A stretch of 64,000 nt of DNA, from positions 310,001 to 374,000 of the forward strand of contig NC_014216.1 of NCBI RefSeq assembly GCF_000092205.1. The letters run 5' to 3'. This document shows positions 9,819 to 17,175 of this stretch, one piece after another. The notes below the pieces were generated by a model that was given only the letters and a program-made list of their open reading frames with translations, was not told the DNA's origin and searched no databases. The position numbers and the translations under genes are program-made. The stretch's first letter is position 1; every line of letters begins with the position of its first letter. Source of the DNA: Desulfurivibrio alkaliphilus AHT 2 (GTDB lineage Bacteria > Desulfobacterota > Desulfobulbia > Desulfobulbales > Desulfurivibrionaceae).

Positions 9819-10622
9819 ATGATTGGTGTTTTTGATTCCGGGGTGGGCGGTATGACGGTGGCCCGGGCCATCGAGCAGGCCCTGCCCGATTACCGCCTGG
9901 TCTATTTTGGGGATCTGGCCCGTACCCCCTACGGCTCCAAGAGCTCGGATACCATTTCCCGCTACTCCTGCCAGAATGTCGATTTCCTGCTCTCCCGCGG
10001 GGCTAAAATCATCGTGGTGGCCTGTAACTCGGCGGCCAGTGTGGCGGCGGCCAACCTGCGCGCCGCTTACGATCTGCCCATCTTTGAAGTCATCGGCCCG
10101 GCGGTGGCCCAGGCCGCCCGTTTCAGCTCCCGGGGCCGGGTTGGGGTGATCGGCACTCGGGCCACCATCCGCAGCGGGGTTTACGAGCAGTTGCTGCAGC
10201 AGCAAAACGCCGGCTGCCGGGTTTTTTCCGCCGCCTGCCCGCTGCTGGTGCCCCTGGTGGAAGAAGGCTGGCTGGATAAACGGGAAACCAAGATGATCCT
10301 GCGCCGCTATCTGGCGCCCTTGAAACAGCAGCAGGTGGATACCCTGGTGCTGGGCTGCACTCATTATCCCTTGCTCAAAGAGCTGATCCAGCGGCGGATC
10401 GGCCGCCGGGTCCGGGTTATTGATTCTTCCCAGGCCCTGGCCGCCGAACTGGCCGCCTTCCTTAACGCCAACCCGGCGGTGGCTACCACCTTGAGTCGCC
10501 GGGAGGAAGGTGAAAACCTCTATTATGTTTCCGATGTCACCGAAGCGGCCCATCATACCGCCCGGCGGATCTTCGGCCGTTCCATCGATTTGCGGGCCGC
10601 CACCGGCACCGGTGATGTGTAA
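9819..10622 (+). CDS. murI: Glutamate racemase
   Basis: 267 residues from ATG 9819; the open frame extends further upstream but only over the preceding gene. It converts L-glutamate to D-glutamate for peptidoglycan. Family signatures are all present: IGVFDSGVGGMTVARAI at the start, YFGDLARTPYGSKS, the first catalytic Cys in VVACNSAAS and the second in LVLGCTHYPLL. It starts 31 bp after the MucR-like gene with no obvious ribosome site. Confidence 0.96.
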   Translation: MIGVFDSGVGGMTVARAIEQALPDYRLVYFGDLARTPYGSKSSDTISRYSCQNVDFLLSRGAKIIVVACNSAASVAAANLRAAYDLPIFEVIGPAVAQAARFSSRGRVGVIGTRATIRSGVYEQLLQQQNAGCRVFSAACPLLVPLVEEGWLDKRETKMILRRYLAPLKQQQVDTLVLGCTHYPLLKELIQRRIGRRVRVIDSSQALAAELAAFLNANPAVATTLSRREEGENLYYVSDVTEAAHHTARRIFGRSIDLRAATGTGDV

Positions 10623-10673
10623 CGGATTCCCCCAGAATTAAGCCGGTTTCCGGCCCTGCTACGAGAGAAAAAA

Positions 10674-11378
10674 ATGTTTTGCTCTGCCCGTGAAATGGTG
10701 TTTGATCGCCGGCGCCTGCTGCTGCCCCTTTTGTTGATCCTGCTGCTGTTTGCTGACCGCTCAACGGTGGAGGCTGAAGCGGATCCCGACCCGGAGAAGC
10801 TGGCCGGCCGGCTGCAGGAGATTTATGACCAGGTTACCGGTTTCAAAGCCGAGTTTCAGCAACGGACGGCCATGCCCATGAGCCGCCGCCAGCGGGCGGG
10901 AGAAGGCACGGTGATGTTTCGCAAGCCCCATCAGATGCGCTGGGAATATGCCGCGCCGGATCACCAGGTGCTGGTGGGGGACGGTAAAGAGGTGCATTTC
11001 TATTCGGCCCGCAGCAACCAGTTGATGATCAGCGAGGTGGATACCTACCTGGACTCCGATGTTACTTACGCCTTTTTTGCCGGCACCGGCGACATCTTAC
11101 GGGATTTTGCGGTAACGGCGGTGCCGGAGCGGGAACGGCCGGCGCTGCCCGCCGGTTACCACGCCCTGCGCCTGGAGCCCCGCGAACTGCATTCCCAGGT
11201 GGAGTATCTTGATCTGCTGGTGGGGGGCGAGCCCTTCTTCATTCGGCGGTTGGATATCGTCGACCATTTCGGCAGCGTTACCACCCTGGAATTTTCCAGA
11301 GTTGAACTGGACCCGGAGCTACCCGCTGATTTTTACCGTTTTGAGCCGCCGGAGGAAGTGGAAATTTTGCGCAACTAA
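10674..11378 (+). CDS. lolA: Outer-membrane lipoprotein carrier LolA
   Basis: 234 residues with an N-terminal signal peptide (Arg-rich start, then LLLPLLLILLLFA). LolA ferries lipoproteins across the periplasm from LolCDE to the outer membrane. Family features include ITGF-like YDQVTGFKAEFQQ, the GEGTVMFRKPHQMRWEY segment and a C-terminal LEFSRVELDPELP. ATG 10674 is used (purine-rich AGAGAAAAAA upstream); ATG 10695 would shorten the signal peptide by seven residues. It lies 51 bp after murI. Confidence 0.9.
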   Translation: MFCSAREMVFDRRRLLLPLLLILLLFADRSTVEAEADPDPEKLAGRLQEIYDQVTGFKAEFQQRTAMPMSRRQRAGEGTVMFRKPHQMRWEYAAPDHQVLVGDGKEVHFYSARSNQLMISEVDTYLDSDVTYAFFAGTGDILRDFAVTAVPERERPALPAGYHALRLEPRELHSQVEYLDLLVGGEPFFIRRLDIVDHFGSVTTLEFSRVELDPELPADFYRFEPPEEVEILRN

Positions 11379-11454
11379 AGGCGTTGCCCGCTTATCGCGC
11401 CTGCTCTACAGCCACCAGCCCGGTTAAATTTTTGCCTGCCAAAGGAAGTTATCG

Positions 11455-11979
11455 ATGCGGATTGCAGTTATTTCCGACACCCATGATCATATCGCCAACC
11501 TGCGGGCGGCGGTGACCTACTGCAACTCATACCAGGTGGGGTTGATCATCCATTGCGGTGATCTGGTTTCCCCTTTCATGCTCTCCGAACTGGCCGCTTT
11601 CGGTGGGGCGGTGCACCTGGTTTACGGCAACAACCCCGGTGACAAGCATCTGATTTCCCAGTTCTGTGGCACCAGGTTTCCCGGTCTGACCCACCACGGC
11701 GACTTCGGCGCTTTAGAGGCGGCGGGCCTGAAGTTCGCCTTCACCCATTACCCCCAACTGGCCCGGGGCATGGCGGCCCAAGGTAACTTCGATGTGGTCT
11801 GCTGCGGCCACAATCATCGCTATCAGGTGGAAAAAATCGGGGAGACCCTGCTGATCAATCCCGGCGAGCTGCTGGGCAAAGACGACCAGCCCGGGTTTGC
11901 CGTGCTGGACGCGCTAAGCCGTCAGGTGGAGCGGGTGGAAATCGGCGATCGCCGCCAGGCCGGAGTGGATGGGAAATAA
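11455..11979 (+). CDS. YfcE/MJ0936-family metallophosphoesterase
   Basis: 174 residues, the usual size of single-domain calcineurin-like phosphodiesterases. Metal ligands are visible in order: ISDTHDH (Asp and His), IIHCGDLVS (Asp), VYGNNPGD (Asn), FTHYPQ (His) and CCGHNHRYQ (His). It likely hydrolyses phosphodiesters or phosphomonoesters with two metals; the cellular substrate is unknown. AAAGGAAG lies about 8 bases before the ATG. Confidence 0.92.
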   Translation: MRIAVISDTHDHIANLRAAVTYCNSYQVGLIIHCGDLVSPFMLSELAAFGGAVHLVYGNNPGDKHLISQFCGTRFPGLTHHGDFGALEAAGLKFAFTHYPQLARGMAAQGNFDVVCCGHNHRYQVEKIGETLLINPGELLGKDDQPGFAVLDALSRQVERVEIGDRRQAGVDGK

Positions 11980-11998
11980 GGGCTGAATGGGGCACAAC

Positions 11999-12793
11999 TC
12001 AGTTTTGCTGGCGGCGGATTTCGCTTAAGATTACCCCGGTGGCCACCGCCACGTTGAGGGATTCCACCCCGGCGGCCATGGGGATGGCCACCAGGTGGTC
12101 GCAGTGGCGGCTGACCAGGGGGCGCAAACCTTTCTGTTCGTTACCCATCACCAGGCAGATCGGGCCGCTGAAGCTGGTTTGATGCAATTGCTGCGGGGCC
12201 TGGCCGCCGGCGCCGTAAATCCAGAAGCCATGTTTTTTGAGTTGCGCCAGGGACTGGCTTAAGTTGGTCACCCGGCATATCGTCAGCAAGGGCAGGGTGC
12301 CGGCGGCGGCCTTCATCACCGTGCCGGTGAGCGGGGCGCTGCGGTCTTTGGGGATGAGCAGGCCGTCGGCCCCGAAGGCGGCGGCGGTACGTATGATGGC
12401 GCCCAGGTTGCGCGGGTCCTGGATGGAGTCCAGGGCCAGCAGCAGCTGGTTTTCTTTTGGCTGCAGGCTGGCCAGCAGGCCTTCCAGGGTCGGCTGGCCC
12501 GTGGCCTTCACCCGGGCCACCACGCCCTGGTGGCTGATTTCCTCTTCCAGGTTCAAATCCGCCGGGATCTCCGTGTGTACCGGAATGCCATGCCGGGCGG
12601 CCAGTTCCAGCAGCTCCCGGATGCGCTGGTCATCCCTTCGCGGGCTGATAAAAAGTTGGGCCACGGTGGCGGGTCGGTGGCTCAGCAGGGCGTAAACGGC
12701 ATGGAAACCCCAGGCGGTGGTGGCGGCATGAAGGTTCCGGTCGCCGGCGTCACGCTTCCGGCCTGGCGCATGTTTTTGGGGCTGCCTGGTCAT
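11999..12793 (-). CDS. rlmB: 23S rRNA (guanosine-2'-O-)-methyltransferase RlmB (SpoU/TrmH family)
   Basis: 264 residues. The N-terminal substrate-binding domain (WGFHAVYALLSHRP) is followed by a SPOUT knot domain with motif 1 (DPRNLGAIIRTAAAFGADG), motif 2 (ICLVMGNEQKGL) and motif 3 (IPMAAGVESLNVAVATGVIL). The family member RlmB methylates 23S G2251. The start codon overlaps the gmk stop by 4 bp (translational coupling). It is the last gene of a four-gene reverse-strand operon. Confidence 0.93.
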   Translation of the reverse strand: MTRQPQKHAPGRKRDAGDRNLHAATTAWGFHAVYALLSHRPATVAQLFISPRRDDQRIRELLELAARHGIPVHTEIPADLNLEEEISHQGVVARVKATGQPTLEGLLASLQPKENQLLLALDSIQDPRNLGAIIRTAAAFGADGLLIPKDRSAPLTGTVMKAAAGTLPLLTICRVTNLSQSLAQLKKHGFWIYGAGGQAPQQLHQTSFSGPICLVMGNEQKGLRPLVSRHCDHLVAIPMAAGVESLNVAVATGVILSEIRRQQN

Positions 12794-13401
12794 GAGTCGA
12801 ATGGGGGCAGAGGAGTGCCGTCGGGGCGGCGCCGGCGGCGGCAGCGCTCGGCGGTGATGATGGCCCGCAGCAGCCCTTCGGCCTCGCTCAACTCATCGTT
12901 GACCACCAGGTAATCGTACCAGTCGGCTTCCTGCATCTCGCGCCGGGCGTTTTCCAGGCGCAGCTCAATCACCTCCCGGCTGTCGGTGCCGCGGCCGTGC
13001 AGCCGTTGTGCCAGAACCCGGGCCGAGGGCGGGGCAATAAAGAGAAAAACAGCTTCCACCCCCGTCTGCTCCTTGAGCTGCCGGGCCCCCTGGACATCGA
13101 TGTCCAGCAGGATGTCCTCGCCGCGGATCAAAGCCTGCTGGACCGCCTCGCGGCTGGTGCCGTAAAAGTTGCCGTGAACTTCGGCCCACTCCAGGAAATC
13201 ATCTGCCTCGCGGCGGCGGGTAAACTCTTGCCGGTCGATGAAATGGTAATCCACCCCGTTTTCTTCCCCGGCCCGCGGCGCCCGGGTGGTGTGGGAGACG
13301 GAAAAGCCAATTCCGGGGGTGTCGGCCAGGATTCTTTTCAGTAGGGTGGTCTTGCCGGCCCCGGATGGGGCGGAAACCACCAGCAGGCAGCCTTTGTTCA
13401 T
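12790..13401 (-). CDS. gmk: Guanylate kinase
   Basis: 203 residues. P-loop [15 protein letters not shown] at the N-terminus, the GMP-binding [19 protein letters not shown], and [12 protein letters not shown] are diagnostic. It phosphorylates GMP to GDP. Both ends overlap neighbours by 4 bp (remA-like upstream, rlmB downstream), the tight coupling seen in many yicC-remA-gmk clusters. Confidence 0.97.
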   Translation of the reverse strand: MNKGCLLVVSAPSGAGKTTLLKRILADTPGIGFSVSHTTRAPRAGEENGVDYHFIDRQEFTRRREADDFLEWAEVHGNFYGTSREAVQQALIRGEDILLDIDVQGARQLKEQTGVEAVFLFIAPPSARVLAQRLHGRGTDSREVIELRLENARREMQEADWYDYLVVNDELSEAEGLLRAIITAERCRRRRRPDGTPLPPFDS

Positions 13402-13691
13402 TTGCTGGCGTCCTTAAGCTGTTCTTCCTCGCCTTTCCCCCGTTGCTCCAGCGGGGCGGAAAAACGCAGGGAGATGGTTTCCGGCTGCACCGCCGAGAGC
13501 ACCACGTGGTTGCTGTCTAAAATGATGATGGAACGGGTGCGGCGACCTTCGGTGACGTCGATCAGCCTTTTCTGCTCCTTGGCCTCTTCCCGCAGCTTCT
13601 TCATGGGCGAGGACTTGGTGTTGACCACCGCCAGCACCCGCCCGGCCGGTACGGCGTTGCCGAAACCGACATTAATCATCCGCTGATCCAT
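13398..13691 (-). CDS. RemA-like DUF370 regulatory protein
   Basis: 97 residues. The conserved DUF370 core runs from [18 protein letters not shown] through [12 protein letters not shown] to [19 protein letters not shown]. RemA in Bacillus is a DNA-binding matrix regulator; in deltaproteobacteria the family is found beside gmk and yicC with no proven role. Placement between yicC and gmk with a 4-bp overlap supports the assignment. The C-terminal ~20 residues are charged and probably disordered. Confidence 0.9.
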   Translation of the reverse strand: MDQRMINVGFGNAVPAGRVLAVVNTKSSPMKKLREEAKEQKRLIDVTEGRRTRSIIILDSNHVVLSAVQPETISLRFSAPLEQRGKGEEEQLKDASK

Positions 13692-13708
13692 CTTTCCGTT
13701 CCTCTCCG

Positions 13709-14593
13709 TTATTCCAGGTTCTGGACCTGCTCCCGCATCTTTTCCACTTCGTTTTTCATCTCCACGCTCAACTGGGCGATCCCGGCTTCGTTGATTTTGG
13801 AGGCAATGGTGTTGATCTCCCGGAAAAATTCCTGCAAGAGAAAATCCAGCCGGCGGCCGCTGGGCTCATCGGCGGCGAGAAAGGCGGCAAACTGGTTGCA
13901 ATGGCTCTCCAGCCGAGCCAGTTCTTCGCTGATATCGGTTTTGTCGGTGAGCAGGGCAATTTCCTGGGCCAGCCGGATCGGTTCAATTTCCTGATCCCCC
14001 AGCAGTTTCTGCAGGCGCTGCCGCAGTTTATCACCCCGCCGGGTCACCAGTTCCGGCACCTCGGCCGTCAACCGTTCCAGGTGGCGGCGCAGTCCGGCCA
14101 GGTACCCGCGCAACTCCTCTTTGGTGGCGGCGCCTTCCTGCTGCCGCATGACCCTGGTGTTTTCCAGGGCCGCCACCAGGGCCTGGCGGATCAGGGGCCA
14201 GTCGCCTTCCGGATCCTGGCGGACCTCTTCGGGGGTGAAAACCCCGGGCAGGTCTTTCAGCATCGCCAGCGAGGGCCGGTCGGCCAGGCTCAACTCATCC
14301 CTCAGCAGGTTCAGCCCGCGCCAGTATTCCCGGGCCAGAGAGAGATCCACCGCCAGCCTGGTGCCGGCCTCGCCGCCGGCCAGGCCCAGGTTGACCTCCA
14401 CCCGGCCCCGGCTGTACTCGCGGGCCACCTCCCGCTTGACCGTCTCCTCCAGGGAGGCATAAGACTTGGGCAAACGGATCTTGATATCGCAATAACGGTG
14501 GTTGACCGAGCGGACCTCCACCGTCCAGGTGCGCTCACCGGCGCTGGCTTCGCCGCGGCCGAAGGCGGTCATGCTACGGGGAAAATTGATCAT
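13709..14593 (-). CDS. YicC/YloC family endoribonuclease
   Basis: 294 residues, normal for the family. It begins with [27 protein letters not shown]-like sequence and ends with the DUF1732 region ([21 protein letters not shown], then [16 protein letters not shown]), both hallmark blocks. Characterised homologues are RNases. It is the first gene of the reverse-strand operon, with 17 bp to the remA-like gene. Confidence 0.94.
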   Translation of the reverse strand: MINFPRSMTAFGRGEASAGERTWTVEVRSVNHRYCDIKIRLPKSYASLEETVKREVAREYSRGRVEVNLGLAGGEAGTRLAVDLSLAREYWRGLNLLRDELSLADRPSLAMLKDLPGVFTPEEVRQDPEGDWPLIRQALVAALENTRVMRQQEGAATKEELRGYLAGLRRHLERLTAEVPELVTRRGDKLRQRLQKLLGDQEIEPIRLAQEIALLTDKTDISEELARLESHCNQFAAFLAADEPSGRRLDFLLQEFFREINTIASKINEAGIAQLSVEMKNEVEKMREQVQNLE

Positions 14594-14865
14594 ATGCGGT
14601 TTCCGGGATCGTAAGTCTGATAAGGTGGCAACTGTATTTATTACGGCGGCAATATAAACTTCAGCCCGGACAATGGCAAGCGGCTTGATTGGTGGTTGGG
14701 GTTGGGGCCACTTAAGTGGTTAATTCTTTTAAATTTCAATTTGCTTTCTGGCCCGCGCCACAGGTAACATGTATAAGTCTTGTCTTTTTCCCAGCACGGA
14801 GGGACGGCTGTTTGCGGTGGAAGCCGGGCGGTGTCGTTAGCGCCGGTGGAATTTTAAGGAGAAGC

Positions 14866-17175
14866 ATGGGCATGAGCCTTAACCGGTTACTTGAGAGATT
14901 GCTTCCTGGTTCAACGGAATCGTCGGTGATCCTGGCGGTGGCCTTTTGCGCCCTGGCGGTACTCGGGTTGGCATTGCTGGCTTTGCTGGGCTGGCTGGCG
15001 GAACTGCCCCGGCTGGCCTCTTTCGGCCCCGGTATGATTCCCATGGCCCCGAGCACGGCCCTGTTTTTCCTGCTCTGCGGGTTGGCGCTGCTGGTTCTGC
15101 TTGAGCCTTTCAGCACCTTTTGGCGCCGGCTGTTGCTGTTGCCGCCGCTGATGGTGCTGGTTGCTTTTTCCCTGCTGGTCTATTTTCTTGCCGCCAAGGG
15201 CGTATATATGCGGGTTGAGCACCTGGGGCTGGATATTTCCGGCCTGCTCAACGGGGTGCCCGTGGGGCACATGTCCCCCCTGACCGCCTTTGGCTTCGTC
15301 TGGTTGGGTTTGGTCCTGGCCCTGTTGCTGGCGGCCCGGCTCTGGTCCCGGCCGGCCGGGGTCGAGGCCCGGGCCTTTTACGGCCTGATCCTGATTTTCG
15401 TGGTGCTGATCGCCGGGATCATCACCGCCGGTTTTGTCTCGTTTCGTCATCATGAGCAGGGGCACCGGGCGGCCATGGTCCATGAACTCTCCGCCGTGGC
15501 CGCCCTTAAAGCCGAAAGAATCACCGCCTGGCTCCGGGAGTTGCAGTTGAACGGAGAGGAACTGGCGCGCAACCACGGCTTTGCCGATCGGGTTGAAAAA
15601 TGGCTGCAGCATGATGACCTGCAGGAACGCGAGGTGGTGTTAAGTCGCCTGGCAGATCAGATGGAGGTGTACAATTTCTATGGTATCACCTTGCTGGCTG
15701 CCGATAAACAATATGTTTACAGTCAGGGTCTTAACTGGGACCGGCGGGAGGAGGTGAAAGAACTGCTGGAACTGGCCGCCGATACCGGCTGGGTGGTGCG
15801 CAGCGACCTGTTCAAGGACGATGCGGGGGTGGTGCACATGATCTGGGTGGTGCCGATCATTGCCGATCCCCGGCGGCCGCCGGTGGCCTTTGTGATCCGC
15901 TCGGTCATGGCCGGTGACTTCCTGTTCCCCTTTCTGGCCGGCTGGCCGGGGGCCAGCCAGAGTGCCGAAACCCTGCTGGTACGGCCGGAGGGCAAGCAGG
16001 TGCGCTATCTCAATCCGCCCAGGTTCGCCTCCGCTTCCCCTTTGGAACTGGTTTTGCCGCTGGGCCGGGAGGAAGTACCGGCGGTGCAGGCGGTTCTGGG
16101 GCGGCAGGGTATTGTCGAAGGGGTCGATTACCGGGGGGTGCCGGTGGTCGCCGCCTTGCAGCCGGTGCCCCAAACTTCCTGGTATCTGCTGGCCCGCATG
16201 GACATGGCGGAGATGTATGCCCCGCTGCGGGAGCGGTTATGGGTGATTATGCTGGCCGTTCTGGTCCTGCTGATGGTTGCCGCCGCCGGCGTGGTCCTGC
16301 TCCGGCGCCGGCAACAGCACGACCAGCAACTGGCCCGGCTGAGCCGCGAAGCCCAGCGCCAGCGGCACCAAAAAGCGGAACTGGAGCAACAGGTGGCCCG
16401 GCGCACCGCTCAGCTGGCGACGGTCAACCGTGAGCTGGAGGCCTTTACCTATTCGGTTTCCCATGACCTCAAGGCGCCTCTGCGCGGGATCGAGGGCTAC
16501 AGCCGGCTGCTGCTCCGGGATTACCAGGAGCAACTGGATGAAGATGGGCGGCTTTTGGTCGGCTATATCTGCCGGGGCGTGGAGCAGATGCAGGAACTGA
16601 TCGAGGCCCTGCTGGCCTATTCCCGCCTGGAGCGGCGGGAAATAAAACAGCAGGGGGTGGAACCGGCCGGGCTGGTGCAAGCGGTACTGGCAGGCTTTGC
16701 CGACCAGCTTGAGGCCGCCGGGGTGGAACTGCAAGTAGAGGTGCCGGAATGTAAGGTGTGTGCCGACCCCGAAGGCTTGCGTATGGCCCTGCGCAACCTG
16801 CTGGCCAACGCCATAAAATTCAGTCGTAACTCCCGGCCGCCGCGGGTGTCGATCCGGGCCGTGCCCCAGGGTGGCAAACTGCTGCTGTCGGTGCAGGATA
16901 ACGGGGTTGGGTTTAAGATGAAAGACGCGGAGCGGATTTTTGAGATCTTTACCCGCCTGGCCAGGGACCACGATGAGGCCGGCAGCGGGGTGGGGCTGGC
17001 GCTGGTACGTAAGGCCGTTGAGCGGATGGGTGGCCGGGTCTGGGCGGAAAGCGAGCCCGGTTGCGGCGCGACCTTTTGGCTGGAGATTCCCTTGGCGGCT
17101 GCACCGCACCGGGATCAAACGACCGCCGAGCATCCTATGAATGCTCATGATCGGAGCATAATGCAGGGGAGTTGA
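14866..17175 (+). CDS. Membrane-bound sensor histidine kinase
   Basis: 769 residues from ATG 14866, which has AAGGAGA upstream; the open frame before it carries no conserved sequence. Four N-terminal helices (about 20-170) are followed by another near 180-200, an extracytoplasmic sensor region (about 210-440) and a last helix near 460-480. A coiled-coil leads to HisKA with His533 in FTYSVSHDLKAPLRGIEGYS, then HATPase with NLLANAIKFS, DNGVGFK and GSGVGLALVRKAVE. The LKAPLRGIEGYS form is typical of phytochrome-like kinases. No receiver is fused; the gene overlaps the next by one base (TGATG), so the multidomain protein downstream is a likely partner. Confidence 0.9.
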   Translation: MGMSLNRLLERLLPGSTESSVILAVAFCALAVLGLALLALLGWLAELPRLASFGPGMIPMAPSTALFFLLCGLALLVLLEPFSTFWRRLLLLPPLMVLVAFSLLVYFLAAKGVYMRVEHLGLDISGLLNGVPVGHMSPLTAFGFVWLGLVLALLLAARLWSRPAGVEARAFYGLILIFVVLIAGIITAGFVSFRHHEQGHRAAMVHELSAVAALKAERITAWLRELQLNGEELARNHGFADRVEKWLQHDDLQEREVVLSRLADQMEVYNFYGITLLAADKQYVYSQGLNWDRREEVKELLELAADTGWVVRSDLFKDDAGVVHMIWVVPIIADPRRPPVAFVIRSVMAGDFLFPFLAGWPGASQSAETLLVRPEGKQVRYLNPPRFASASPLELVLPLGREEVPAVQAVLGRQGIVEGVDYRGVPVVAALQPVPQTSWYLLARMDMAEMYAPLRERLWVIMLAVLVLLMVAAAGVVLLRRRQQHDQQLARLSREAQRQRHQKAELEQQVARRTAQLATVNRELEAFTYSVSHDLKAPLRGIEGYSRLLLRDYQEQLDEDGRLLVGYICRGVEQMQELIEALLAYSRLERREIKQQGVEPAGLVQAVLAGFADQLEAAGVELQVEVPECKVCADPEGLRMALRNLLANAIKFSRNSRPPRVSIRAVPQGGKLLLSVQDNGVGFKMKDAERIFEIFTRLARDHDEAGSGVGLALVRKAVERMGGRVWAESEPGCGATFWLEIPLAAAPHRDQTTAEHPMNAHDRSIMQGS

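Noticed and set aside
14594-14865. Possible c-di-GMP riboswitch before the histidine kinase
   Set aside because: A GGGAC and GCCGGG resemblance exists, but the conserved GEMM core (GCAAACC, CGCAAAG) is absent.
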